Shown in pieces: positions 34,100-46,953 of a stretch of 64,000 nt of DNA. Positions within the stretch are counted from its first letter, which is position 1. The number at the start of each line of letters is the position of its first letter. The notes under the pieces are model-generated. The model worked only from the letters and a program-made list of their open reading frames with translations, had not been told where the DNA came from and did no database searches. The DNA is from Glomus cerebriforme (Eukaryota; Glomeromycota; Glomeromycetes; Glomerales; Glomeraceae), in assembly GCA_003550305.1 (NCBI GenBank), contig QKYT01000142.1, forward strand, positions 1 through 64,000. Direction: 5' to 3'. The translations under genes and the position numbers were made by a program.

Positions 34100-34808
34100 G
34101 TAATTTATCACCATGGCGATGCATCGCTAATATCACATGATTCATAATTCTGGCCAGAATTAAATAATCTGCAATAAAATTACCTTTTTGAAAATCTTGT
34201 ATAACTCAAAATTTTAATTTTCAAAAGAAACAAAATTGCTTTTTTTTTGGATTGTGTAATGTTACCTAAGATTCAAATAAGAATATTTTGGTTAATATTA
34301 TAAAATTTGGGCAAAATTAAGCATGTGATAAATAACATGTGATAAATAGTATTTATCATGCCGAAAAAATTCTATCCCTAGAACAGGAATGATGATTTCC
34401 TATATTTCACATAATTTCACAGAATTTCACAGGAAATCACAGAATAGAACTATAAAAAATGATAATAATTTTCAAATTTTTGGCCTGATTTAGAATTTGC
34501 AATCATTATAATGCTGACTGACATTAAGTTTGGCCAGAATTTGCAAATTATAATGTTGGCTAATCTTGTATAATTCTGTCCAAATCACAGAATTTCACAG
34601 AATTTCACAGAAATAACTTTTATCACATACAGAATTTATTCTTAATCATTGCAGAAAATCATCATCCCTGCCCTAGAATAAATAAATAGTAAAAATGAAA
34701 AACTATGGTGTGATACAGAGGTGACAAATTATTATATAATATGAGTCACGTAATATATAATATATCACATGACAGTGGTGACGATATATCGTCTTGGTGA
34801 CAAATTAC
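34100..34808. mobile_element. MITE, family B, copy 1 (interrupted)
   Basis: Ends are inverted repeats: GTAATTTATCACCATGGCGA at the left and, read on the minus strand, GTAATTTGTCACCAAGACGA at the right. Removing the nested 287-bp element and one 8-bp duplication leaves about 414 bp, matching copy 2 at 37275-37683, which lies in reverse orientation. Shared internal words include ATTACCTAAGATTCAAATAA and GTGATAAATAGTATTTAT. Non-coding. Confidence 0.75.
34384..34670. mobile_element. hAT-type MITE with 8-bp target duplication
   Basis: A 287-bp element bounded by a perfect 8-bp direct repeat, CCCTAGAA, at 34376-34383 and 34671-34678. Terminal inverted repeats are CAGGAATGATGATTTCCT at the left and, on the minus strand, CAGGGATGATGATTTTCT at the right. 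Subterminal ATTTCACAGAATTTCACAG words occur in both halves. The 8-bp duplication and CAGGG-like ends are classic for the hAT superfamily. The inverted family-B copy at 37.3-37.7 kb lacks this insert, which confirms the boundaries. Confidence 0.9.
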
Positions 34809-35602
34809 TTTTTATAAATTAATTATTTTTAAATATTTCTTTTTGGCTATTTATAATTTAAGTTAATAAATTTTTCATTATGATATATATGTTAGATATA
34901 TCTATAAAAAAAGATTATTTAGAAGCGGATCCAGGCTATATATTTTTATTTATTCATAAATATTCTTAAAAATGGTATGTATATATTTAAAAAGTTAAAG
35001 AATATAATTACATTGTTTAAATATGATATAAAAATGTTTAATTAGTTAAATATGTAGGTAATATAATAATAGAAGTTTAGAGTAAAGTTAGATTATTGAC
35101 AAAATTTTATGAAATAAATTTATTTGGACTTGAGCATCTAACAATGCAAAACTTATTGTAATAATTATAAGTACTAACTTGTAAATCTAATCAATAGAAT
35201 AATAAAAATATTATAACATCATTATATAAGTATTATTTTAAAAGAAAAACTATAAGTACAATAAAATGGTTACAATTTTTTACTTTTTAGTTAATTAAAA
35301 AAAAATAAGAATTAATTTAAATTTCACCTCAGGTGATTTTAATTATAAAAAATTTTAATTTCACCCCCCTCTAATTTTGTATCATATTTTAGTACAAATA
35401 TAGTATGTAAACATCATATTTATTTTTTTATTTCTTTTCTTTTTTTCTTTTTTCTTTCTTTTGAACTGGATTTTAGTTTTATACTTTAGAATGGTAAGTA
35501 ATTTGTTCTTTTTTTTTTTTATTTAAGAATATTTGCTAAAACTTTTCTACTATTTTTTGTGTATATTTTAGCTTTAGAAAACTTTTAAAATGAAATAATA
35601 AC

Positions 35603-36040
35603 TTTTGAATTTTCTATCTTTGACTTCAGATGTAATTTTAACACTTTGGTAATAAGTAAAGAGTCTCTTTAAGATTAAGCAAAGTTATTTAACAGTTCGA
35701 ATCTACTTATATATAAATTTTCATAAGTATAGATTAAATATTAAGGAAGTTACTAGTATTTTTCATAGCTATACTAATTTTTGAATTTCTGTTTTTAACT
35801 TCAAAGCATATTTTTAATACTTTGATAATACAGTAAGTTAAGAGCTTCTTTGAGATTAAGTAAAGTTTTCAGCAGGTTCGAAACTACTTATATACAAATT
35901 ATCATAAGTCTATCTCAAATATTGATAGAGATACACGTACTTTTCATAACTGTACTAATTTTCAAATTTTTATTTTTAACTTCAGAGCATAATTTTAATT
36001 AAGTGTTTCTTTAAGATTAAGAAAAGTATTTCTATTTAAT
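35603..36040. repeat. ~178-bp tandem repeat, about 2.4 copies
   Basis: Units start near 35603, 35778 and 35958 with TTTTGAATTT or TTTTCAAATTT. Each then has TTAACTTCA(G/A)A, TTTAAGATTAAG(C/T)AAAG, and in the two complete units TTCGAA and CTACTTATATA, ending TTTTCATA followed by ACTAAT. The third is truncated after AAGATTAAGAAAAG. Surrounding TTTCACCTCAGGTGA (about 35324) and TTCACCCAAGGTGAG (about 36142) may be the ends of a larger element. Confidence 0.6.
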
Positions 36041-37274
36041 CATTATAATTAATAAACATTTTATATATTATTAATCAGTTATTTTTTATTGAAATTTTTT
36101 TAATATCATATGACTTATTATTATCACGTGATAAGATGATTTTCACCCAAGGTGAGCGTTAAAATTTTCCAAAAAATAATATTATTAAATTGATAATATT
36201 CTTGAAAATAATATAATCTAAAAAATATGTTTTTAGTGAATGGAAGTTACAAACTTGGAATTTAATATTAAGAGTAACTAGTTGTATAAATATTACAAAT
36301 ATTATACCTTTTAATAATAATATATCATCTATAAGTTATAACTTATAATTATGTATTATTGATTTTTTTTTATACAAATTTAACAAAACTAATATTTTTG
36401 ATTTAATTGTCTAGAGCGTTAGTGAAGAACTATTTACTATAATGACTTAATAAAAAATGTTTTATCTCCCATTTTTGTTCCTGTCACAAACATCAATTTT
36501 ATTTCCTTTTTTTGAAAATACATCATAATTATCTGTTATGTAACACTTTTCTAAAAAATACCCCTGAAATATACTAAAAAAGAAGACCACGTAATGGTAT
36601 AATGCAAATAATTTATTATTTTTGATCTTGATACTGCGACAGACTTAAATGGTTTCTGTTTTCCTAGTAAATAAGTATAAATTTTGGATAAAATCTGCAG
36701 ATCCCATAGTTAATTATAAATATCTAAAAAAATTTTATTAATCAAAATTTTTGAATTTATATCCATTAAATGTCAAACATCTAGTAAAAAAGGTTTGGAA
36801 TTATTTTACTGAAAGTTATGAAAAAAATAAAAATAAAGCTAATGAATTAATAAGACTTCAATATAATTTTATCAAATTACTATATTTTGTTATTTTGCTT
36901 ATTTGCTAAATTTTCTAATTTTACCAAGCAATTTTAATATGAACATAATACAATTAAATTTTGTTCAATTTATATTTGATTTATATTGATAATTCTGATA
37001 AAAATTTATTAATTTTAACCAAAATTCATTATTTATGTTAAATATATATTAAATATGTGTTAGATTTATATAGTGAAAAAGTTGTTGATATTTTAATTTT
37101 ATCATATGAATGATGATTAATAATATAATGTACTTAAAAATTTTTTAATAATGATGCATAAAAATGATATATAAGGATAAAATTTTTTAATGGAACAATA
37201 ATAATAAAAATAATTTATTAGTTTTAATTTTAAGAATAATATATAAATCTTTTAATAATTTTAAAAATAAAAAA

Positions 37275-37683
37275 GTAATTTATTAATATGATGATGCATC
37301 GCCATCCCTATCACATGAGTTATTATATCACATCGTGACTTATACTATATAATAATTTGTTCCTTTGCATCACACTATAGTTTTCTATTTTTATTATTTA
37401 TTCTAGGAACTTAGAATTTTTTCAGTATAATAAATACTATTTATCACATATTATTCATCACATGTTTAATTTTACCCAAATTTTATAATGCTGGTTAAAA
37501 TTTTTTTATTTGAATCTTAGGTAATATTATACAAACCAAAGCACGCAATTTTATTTTTTTGAAAATTAAAATTTTGGATTACATAAGATTTCTAAAAAGC
37601 TAATTTCATTGCAAATCATTTAATTCCAACCAGAATTATGAATCACGTGATACTGGTTATGCATTGTCATAGTGATAAATTAT
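37275..37683. mobile_element. MITE, family B, copy 2 (uninterrupted)
   Basis: About 409 bp, the reverse complement of the element at 34100-34808 without its nested hAT MITE. It starts GTAATTTATTAATATGATGA and ends with GTGATAAATTAT. Around the site matching the hAT insertion it reads TTATTCTAGGAACTTAG, an empty target site. Non-coding. Confidence 0.72.
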
Positions 37684-37999
37684 AAAATTCTTAAAAATAA
37701 ATTAATATTTTAATTATTTTTAATTGGAAAGAAAATCAAAATAGATATAAAAAGAAATTATTTGAATTTTATTTATAAAAGAATATTTTTTTTTTTTATA
37801 ATTTAATTTACTTTTTTATAAATAACTAAATCTTTTTCAAATAATTTTTTTTTTAATTTTAAAATTTTAAATACTGTATGTCTCATTTACATTATTTAAA
37901 TTATGTAAGATTAGTCTAATAGTATACATTTTAAACAGATTTTTTAATTTGATAAAAAAAGAGGAGAAATAATGAATATTATTTAATATATGAGAGGAA

Positions 38000-38230
38000 C
38001 ATTGATGAATTCAAAATCCTATAATTAGTTTTGGCAAGATTTTACTATAGCTTTATTATAGTTTTGGCAAAGTTTCAGCAATTTTAGCATTTATAATAGG
38101 TTTTGATAGGTTTCATCTTTTGGCAAAGTTTTGCTAATTTTTTAATAAAACTTTAATATAGTTTTGGCAAAGTTTTACTTTTTAGTATTTTGTCAACTTG
38201 CCTAAACCTTCTAGTTTTAGCAGGCAACTT
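38000..38230. repeat. AGTTTTGGCAAAGTTT short tandem repeat
   Basis: At least four diverged copies of TTTTGGCAAAGTTT spaced 30-70 bases apart, with ACTATAGCTTTATTATAG between some. It is a small degenerate array without coding content. Confidence 0.5.
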
Positions 38231-41200
38231 TAGTTATACTTATGCAATATGAGTTCTTAAAGTAAAGACTGAAAGTAAGACTTTCTTAGATATAAACTAT
38301 ACTCTGATTCTCCTCTATATTTTAATATTAGCATCAAAAGATAATTTCTTCAACCAGTCCACTTGAATCTTCTATTAATCACGTATGGTTTTCTAACTAA
38401 CTTAAAATATTGATAAATTTATAGAGGTTGGCTACTAATATCAACCTCTAAAAAAAAGAGACTATTTAAAAGAACTAAAACTAAAAAATATAGAAAAGAA
38501 AAAAATATATATTAAATATCTCTATTCATCTACTTTATTAAGCCAGTTTCTAATGGCACTGTAGATGCTCTAGTTGAATTAAGACAACTACTTACATTAT
38601 TTCATTTACAACTCCTATTTAAAAATCTTTACCATTAATATATCCAGTAATAATTCTTTATAATAAGTCAATTTTTAATAGTATAGAAATGACTATCATT
38701 TTATTGAATTAAAATGATTACTTATATAAAACTTCTATGGTTCATCTTTTTTATTCCTTAAAAAGAATCTTAATTTTTAATATATTTATTATAAAAGAAA
38801 AACTCCTTGTAAATATCTACCTAAATCTAATTATTACATAAATACATTTCAACCATGCATTCCATATTTTCTTACATCTTTTTAATTTTTTTTTTGAATT
38901 TTCTAATAACAACATGTTATATTACCTTAAAGAACTAAATTAAAGGATCATCATCTGTAAAATAAAAACCAAAAGGAATATAACAATAAGAGAATTAATC
39001 ACTAATAAGTGATTGACTATTAATCAATTTTCTGGTATTTCCATTCCATCTGACTAAAGGATCACAACAACTTTAAAAAAATTTAAAACTAAAGAAATCT
39101 AAAATTTTAAACTATTGAAGTGATAGAGTCTTTAACTGAACTTTTCTAATATTTGTTCTTACAAATAACCTTAAAAATTGATACCTATCTTTACATATCC
39201 ATAAAAACAAATTATTAAATTTAAAAAAAAAAAAATTTTATCAAACTTAAATACCAGAAAAGACTCTTCTTGCTACATCAAACCCATATACTAATTCTGC
39301 AAAAAACTGTTTACTTTTAAAAAAACTTCACCTTAAGCCTGCTCTTGAATTTATTAAAAGTAGCCATAAGTTTTATGGTGACTGTTATCTATAAACTTCA
39401 CAAAAATTATATGATTTTAAAATTTTATAAATTAAAATTAAATTAATTATTGGCAAATTTAAACTGATAAAATTATAGATCAACTTGTACTTAATATTTT
39501 TATTGGTTTATTTTTTCAAGATATTATAAAATTTTTGGAACTATTACAATTTAAAGTTTAAGAAATTTTTATAATAGAATATATTAAAAATGGAAAATTT
39601 TGGACTAAAGAATCAGCAATATTTAAGTGAAATTTCATATGAAATTTTAATTTTAATAATAATAACTTATCTATTAAAAAGAAAATCTATAGTTAAAAAG
39701 CAAAAATAAGATAATAGTGGAAAATTTGTAAAGAAATCATAAGTTGATGATAATTGAAAAATGAAAATAATAGCACATAGAATGAAATTTATTTACTAAA
39801 TAAAGATGAAAATAAAAGCAAGTTTAAAATAATGTAAAAAACAAATATGATCAACTTAATATAAATGAAAAAATTAATGCAATTCTGAATTTTGTGTAAT
39901 ATAAAAAGAAATTTTATAATGCTGACCAGAATTATAAAGCTTGTGATACATGTGTGAAATTTCAGACTAGTGTGGTTTATAGGTGACAGCTACCATATTC
40001 TTCTATTTTATGCTTATAGAAGGTACCTTAGAATACTAAATAGCCCTTCAGATATCAATTTGAAATAAAACATAGATAACTGGAAGTTATTATTATAAAT
40101 CTGACTTGTGAAAAAACTTGGTAAATTGAAAACTATTATCTATACTTTCTAAAGCTTTTTAATTAATTTTAGTGGTATAGAACAACTTTTTATAAGACTA
40201 AAAGACTGCTTTTTTAATGTAAAATAGCAAAAAGTATAATTTTTCTTTCTCAAACTTCTTGAAAAAAATGGGTGTAGGGATTAGTAGAAAGAGTTGCCTC
40301 TCAGATTTTATTAATTATATATATTATTAACTTATTATTTTTTATTTTATAATTAGTTATATTTATATTTTAAATTATTAAATTTAATTATTAATTACTA
40401 AAATTTTATTTTTAAATAAAAATATTATTATTTTTAAAAATTTAATACATTTATTATTTAATACAATTACTAAAATATTTGATAATCTAATAATTTACTT
40501 GAAGAAGTATATGAAAAATATAATATTATATATAATAATAAATATATAAAGTAAATAAATATATATGTTTAATTTAGATTTAACTTAAAATTAATTTGAA
40601 TTAATTGAGTTTAAGTTGATTTAAGTTAATGCTTTTTGCAAGTTAATTTTGAAATGATTCAGAAATTTTATAATTTTTATAATTTTTAATTTAATTTGAA
40701 TTAATTTGATTTTTTGAATTAAATATGATTCTTTTTGTAATTTAACTTAAATTGACTTGAATACTAGTCTATTAATAATATTAATGAAAATGAATTAAGA
40801 ATTGATTATAAAAATAAGGATTTTAATATTAAAAAATTATTATAAGATAATTAATAAATTTATTTAATTTTATAAAATTAATATAATATAGGATTGTAAA
40901 TTATAATTATTACAAATTTTATAATTCTAATAAAATTTATAATAAAAAATTATAATATAAATTATTATTTAAAAATTTATTTAATTTGGATTGGATTTAT
41001 TTAGATTTAGATATTTGAATTTAAAATTTATTCAGATTTGATATATTTGTCTAAAGTTTAAAACTATAATAATTCAAACTTAAATTTTTCAGTTTTGACT
41101 TTAGGATTTGGATAGATAAAATTTGGATTTGGGCGAACATTTTGAAAATTTAGGTTTGAGTAGTAAGTATATAATATGATTATATGATAAATTTTATCTT

Positions 41201-42140
41201 TTAATAAATTATTTTTAAATTAACCTCTATTGAAATTTGAGTATTAAAATTACCTAAAAAATATATATATTTAATATTTTTTATTTAATAATATATATAT
41301 AAAAATTGATATTTTTAAAAAAAAAATTTCAATATTATAAAATTATTTTATTATATAATTATAATAATAATAGGTTATATAATATTAAAAAAATTACTTT
41401 ATTTAATACTAAAATATTAAAATTATATTTCAAGATTAATATATTTATAAAAAATACTAATAAGATAATAGTTTTTTTAATATTTGATTTATACTTATAA
41501 AAATTTATATATAAATAAATTTAAATTTGCTAAACAATTTTGTTTAATTTTAAAAAATTTTTAACTTATTACCAAAGTATTAAAATTACATTTTAAAAGT
41601 AAAAATAAAAAATTTAAAAGTTATAATTCTTTAATTATTAAATATAATTAAAATTAAGAAATTTAAAATAAATAAAATTTCTTATTACTATACCAATTGA
41701 ATAGATAATAAAGGTATATACTAAAGTCAATATCTGGGTTAAATATAAATATAATATGTTTATTTTAATATTAGTTCTTTTAAGACTTTGATATAAGTAG
41801 AACCATTATTTTAACTTTTATTTAGTTGGTTAAATGTATTTTTGTTCTAGTAAGTAACTAATTATCTTCAATTTAATATAAAATTACCAAAATAGTAGAA
41901 AGTAAATCTGTTTATTTTAAATATATCTTTAATATTTATAACATTGAATATCAACTATGTTTTATTACTTTACACTTCTTGTAACACACTTAGTGACAGC
42001 ATTAAGTTTCTTTGTAAAACCTTTTTTTAAGAGTGCAATATAGTGGTAATTTGAATTAGTAATATTTTAAACATAATATGCTATTTGATCAAAAAATATT
42101 AATTGATACCAATGGATATTAGTGAATTAGCCTGTTATTT
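38231..42140. other. AT-rich gene-free region
   Basis: No gene is supported. An isolated TTATAATGCTGACCAGAATT near 39916 resembles the ends of nearby MITEs. The stretch 40560-41520 is almost pure A/T with TTTGAATTAATTTGA-like words. Short scraps of possible coding around 38520-38640 cannot be identified. Confidence 0.5.
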
Positions 42141-42149
42141 TTCGCAAAA

Positions 42150-42780
42150 TAGGTAAGTTTTATGTTCTTCGATTACGACGTTACATACATAACAAGAAAA
42201 TGTAAATTACCTTCGTTCTTCTTTTTTTAGTTAATTTTGCTAAGAAATTCTCAGGCAATGTTTCTAAAGGCAAATATACACTATTCTTTTTTACTAACTC
42301 TCTTCTTTCAGTCATACCTGGTAGTTGAATAAGACAGTTTTGCTTGCACTCATTCCTTGGTCTGTATATTAAAAGTATTGGTTTATTTGGATATTTTTTA
42401 TGATGAAAGTCAAGACATTTTTGTGATGATATGTTGATATTCTGTCTGATAGTGTCCGATGTTCTTCTAAATATTCTCAGGGGTTATATCTCACAGAATA
42501 ATGTTGATTGCATTCGAATTGGGTTATGTTCTTATATGACATTTGGCCCAATAATCTGTTGTAACTTTTTCATAATAATCAGCACATTCTTTTAACCATT
42601 TACTACATGAGGCTTTTCTTTAAAGAATGGTGTGATTGCGCATCATCATTGCAAAATTATTTGACAACCTCGTTCTTGTAAATAGCCAAGAAACATTTCA
42701 AGAATTATTTGATTCTTACATGCGGAACTTTTTTATCTGAGTCAACTTTACATTTTCCTTAACCATTCCATCTAAAGAAA
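42150..42780 (-). pseudogene. Decayed coding remnant, unknown family
   Basis: Minus-strand fragments in changing frames read as protein: CSKWLKECADYYEKVTTDYW, EYLEEHRTL, DRISTYHHK, then NECKQNCLIQLPGMTERREL and a segment toward a KKKNE-like end near 42200. Several stops and shifts interrupt it. The composition is that of a once-coding exon set, probably another multi-copy family or mobile-element gene. I cannot name it. Confidence 0.45.
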
Positions 42781-43400
42781 CGAATACCTTTGCTAAAAAG
42801 AATTTGAATTATGGAAGGGTATTTTAATAAGAAATTTATAATTTTCAAAGTAAACTTTTGTATAATAATATAATATGCCAAGTTTGTGCTTTTACATTAC
42901 ACTTATCTGTGTTAGTAAAGACCCGTTGTGCTCATGATGTCCACTACCTTCATCAAGATATGATAGACCGATATTTTAACCTTCCATCCAATCAAGTTAT
43001 AAGTCTAAAGTATCACTTAAAGGTTAAAATATCACTCATTTATTACAACTAGAAAGTACAATATATCTTTTTAATCTCTAATTATTATCAAAATTTTTTT
43101 GCTTTCTCCAAGAAATAATAAAATGCTAAGCTATGTGATATAATTAATAATTAAAAATTCAATGGAATGTTCAAAAAAATATTTGATATAATAAAATATT
43201 GCATATCAAAAATAATAAAATGGAATATACAATTTACTAATTACTGGGTAATTTATATATTGCATTTGATTTTTTTCACTTAAACTTACTTTGCAATATA
43301 TATTCAGTTACCTGTTATTTTTAGTTCTCAATAAATAAATAAAAAATAGTATTATCAAATGTGTATTCAGTATAGAAGCTATTGAATACCTATTATTTAA
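42781..43400. other. Intergenic region downstream of the ARMC8-like gene
   Basis: AT-rich sequence between the decayed remnant and the stop codon at 43401. A 64-codon reading frame at 42858-43052 shows no recognisable motif and is not supported. Confidence 0.45.
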
Positions 43401-46266
43401 TTATACTTGTGAGAATTGACTTATTACAGTTTTTACTCGTTCTCGAACATCTAAATGTTCATCATTTGTCATATTTTTTACTTTATCTTCAAATCCCAGA
43501 TCACGTAATTTTTGAACTCGAACTTGTGAGCCTTAATAAAATTAAGATTAAAAAAAATTAGATCATATAAAAGAAATCTCATGATTATTATATTTAAAAT
43601 ATTTAAATACATACTAGCAGATTTATCTTCCGTCCATAATAAATTTATTAGAACCCATACTGCGATCACACGAATTTCTGGATTTGTGTGACCCATGTAG
43701 TTTAATATACGTGTTAATATTGTGGGTCGATTCATAATAGCTGATTTATGTCGTTCATTACCCGTTGCAATATTATTAATCACAAATAGTACCTAAATAT
43801 AAATTAAAGAATAAGGTTTAATATGTAAAATCATAAGACTCAACATGGTACTACATTACCTGTTTAATAATTTCTTCATTCTCATGCCACCAACACAATT
43901 TATTTTCTATAATATTCATTAGCCGATCTTCACCCAAACCTTGGAAGACCTCTTCAATATCCTAATAATCAAATCATCATTATTTAATTAGTTGTAACGA
44001 ACGATTACACGCTCTTTTGAAGAAAAATTAAAGCGAAGCTAACTTACAATCTGTTTTGTGCAAGCAAGATTTCTTAATAAATTTAATGCTTGCTCTTGTA
44101 CTTCAACAATTTCTTGATCAGATATTAAACTAAAAAAAAATTGTATAAATAGATTTTATTTTAAATAAAATTCTATTTTAATTCATAATTGTAGTATTAT
44201 ACTTACGTTTCCATTGTTTGATAAGTTAAAACTTTCATAACTGCTTCTTTAACATCTGATTCTGCTTGATACACTAAATTCTTTAATGCCCATATTGCAT
44301 TGAGCCTAAGTGTATTATCTGGTGAACGAACTAACTCTACTAACTTTTCTATTCCGCCTAGCTCCATAATTGTCTGAAAAATTTTAATTGTAAGTTTATT
44401 TAAATTAAAAACTTAAATTTTGAAAATACATCACGCCAAACATAACATACTCACTTTCTTCATAGGAGAAAAATCTAATACTAAATTACAAAGCGTTGCA
44501 CAAGCTGTCGTTTGTACGTCCGTTGATTCGTCAGATAAAAGCTTCATTTTGTCGAAAATTGTCAGCTGAACAAACTTACGAAAATTTGCTTACAGAAGGT
44601 TCTCGTGAAGTCTTACTTTAAATAAAGGTGTTGCAATTCCTGCATCTACAAGGCTGGTCCGTAATATATTGATCGATCTTGACAAACTCCGAGTGCATTG
44701 ACATGCTGCAGCACGAATTCCATAAGAACGATGTGACATGGCAGCAACAATATGTGGAATAATCTTGGCTTCCACGACTAACTTTCGTCCATCATCCGTC
44801 AATGAACTAATAGCAGCAAGAGCCATTAGCGCATTCTATTGGGAGTAAAATATTTTTAATTATATTAAATAGCAATATTTTTCAATGCATTATTAAAATA
44901 TAATAATTATAATATTAACCTCTTTTAATTTATCACCGTCACCAACAGGATCATAATATGAACTTTCTTGATCCACAACATGAGTTACGAAATCTGCTAA
45001 CTTTGGAACCGCATCTGAATCGCATGCAGCTTTTTGTAACTCTTCATTATCGCGAATCAAATAAGCTAAGACATGAGGTGCCTCTTCACGAACAGGACCT
45101 TTCTCATCCAGTAATTTCACTAATGTTGGTAATACAATCAAAGTAATATCATTAGAATATTCGCCAATGGCATTGGCACGACTCAAATGGGTTAAACTAC
45201 GAGAAAATGTGAAGCAAAATAATTATTAGCATTCTATATAATAATGTGATAATAAAAAGAAAAAAAAAAAACAAAAAAAAAATAAAATTAATAATACCAT
45301 TTGGCTGCTATTAAACGCATTGTTGGTGATTTATCTTGGATCAAATTTAACATGATCTTAACCGGACTATCACTTGTTTCAGCTAAAATTCAAATAAAAC
45401 TATTAATTATGTAAATGACATATGTCATTATTTTAATTATACCCTACATTTAGTTTCGACAATTGCTTTTCCGAATTCAGGATTTTCACGACAGAGGTAC
45501 GCCAAAGCATCTAATGCAGCTTCTTGTGCTTTAGAAAATCCACAAGTAAGTAAATTAACCAAGGCAGGAAAAGCACCAGCGCTAGCTATTTGAATTTGTT
45601 GCTCATTAGTATCACAACAACGAGCAATAATGGTAGCAGCTAATTCAGCGGTATGTACTGAAGCAATTCTTTCACGATCGATTTTAGGATGTAGAGCATC
45701 GGGATTGAGAAGTGTAATAAGGTCACGTAAATGATAGTCGGCGAAGATATCATTTTTATCTGCGGTAGGGCATTTATATATAGCTTTCAATGCCCTAGCA
45801 GCAGCCTCAATAAGACGAGGGTCATTTTTTAAAGAGATGCATTCCAACAAAGGCTTGATTGCATCATGTTTTACTATTTCAGTTACATTTTCCTCGCCTC
45901 CTATAAATACAAGCTATAATTAATATCGAATTTAGACTGAAATCTGAAGAAATAAATTTCGAACCATATGCGAAACTGCCCAACACGATCGCAGCTTGAA
46001 TTTGAACTTGAGAGTCTGTAGTGTCCTTTGATTTAAAGAACTTGACAAGTCTAGCAAATAAAAAAAGCTATTTTAATACAAGTGGTGTGCAATCATGTCT
46101 AGATCAGATCTACGTACTTTGGAATAACGTCGAGTTGAATGTATAAATCTTTTTTCGTTTTATTTCCAATAATGTTATTCTTTATAAAACGGAGAGCTTT
46201 TACACGAACAGCTGGATCAGAAGAATTTAATTCATCAACAGCTTGGTTATGTTTTAAAGAATTCAT
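43401..46266 (-). CDS. ARMC8/Vid28 (Gid5) armadillo protein of the GID/CTLH E3 ligase
   Basis: Twelve exons on the minus strand: 46266-46118, 46050-45965, 45900-45448, 45382-45298, 45196-44920, 44835-44617, 44565-44455, 44373-44207, 44129-44048, 43961-43860, 43792-43615, 43531-43401. They join in frame to about 679 residues, near human ARMC8 (about 673). Armadillo repeats fill the protein; examples are RVKALRFIKNNIIGNKTKK at the N-terminus, KAQEAALDALAYLCRENPEF, TLRLNAIWALKNLVYQAESD and EIRVIAVWVLINLLWTEDKSA. In yeast, Gid5/Vid28 holds substrate receptors in the GID ligase that degrades gluconeogenic enzymes. Start chosen at MNSLKHNQAVDEL; an upstream in-frame Met at 46338 adds a hydrophobic, non-conserved stretch. 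One donor (after 45448, GTAGGG) is non-consensus, set by frame. Confidence 0.87.
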
Positions 46267-46953
46267 AGTTTCAACGATAATAAAAGTAAAAGAAAGTGGA
46301 AATAAAGCTCTAATAATTTTAATAACTGTTAATGGCATTATTAATTAGCATAATTATTGTACTCGCTTGCGTATCACTTACATATTATATAAGTACCCTT
46401 CTTGATCCATCAGGTGACAGGCAATTATATTCTCAATACACAAAATTTTCGTGCTTGGCGAGCGACCAATGCTCAAAGCAATCTTTCTCACTTCTTTTCA
46501 AATAATGAATAGATTGTTTTCTACTTTTCTTACGATCAAAATAAAGATCGATCACATCTCAGCGCAGTAAAAATCGAAAACAAAGAATTAGTCCGGTCAA
46601 GGTCGGAGAATATCTGATATAATTTTGCATATCTAACTTGATGACCATAAAGGGAACAATCATTTTGTTTGTAATTCCTTTTAGGAGAAGAGAAGTATAA
46701 CATAGAATTTCTTTGTTATGAAACAAACAACGGAATTCATTGCATGTATTTATAATATTACAGAAATTGATTTGATATATAAGGAGGGTGAATTTGCTTT
46801 ATGAATAATTTGGATTAGAAGGTCTATCCCAAATATTCCTGGAGAAACAAGTTATCTGCTCAATTTTTGTTCCCCCTCCCTTTTTTAATATTTAGTTATT
46901 ATTGAGAGCTGGTTTCTCTTAAAAATATATTATACCTAATAAAAAAAAAAAAA
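46267..46953. promoter_or_regulatory. Divergent intergenic region (ARMC8-like / membrane protein)
   Basis: About 690 bases between two outward-facing start codons, so it probably carries both promoters. No specific site could be assigned. An A-rich run directly precedes the plus-strand ATG. Confidence 0.35.

Noticed and set aside
41306..41500. 64-codon Ile/Asn/Lys/Tyr-rich ORF
   Set aside because: Almost pure AT sequence; amino-acid content is what random AT-rich DNA gives.
46264..46338. Upstream Met (46338) as start of the ARMC8-like protein
   Set aside because: It would add a hydrophobic stretch with no likeness to ARMC8 N-termini; the Met at 46266 opens directly into conserved sequence.
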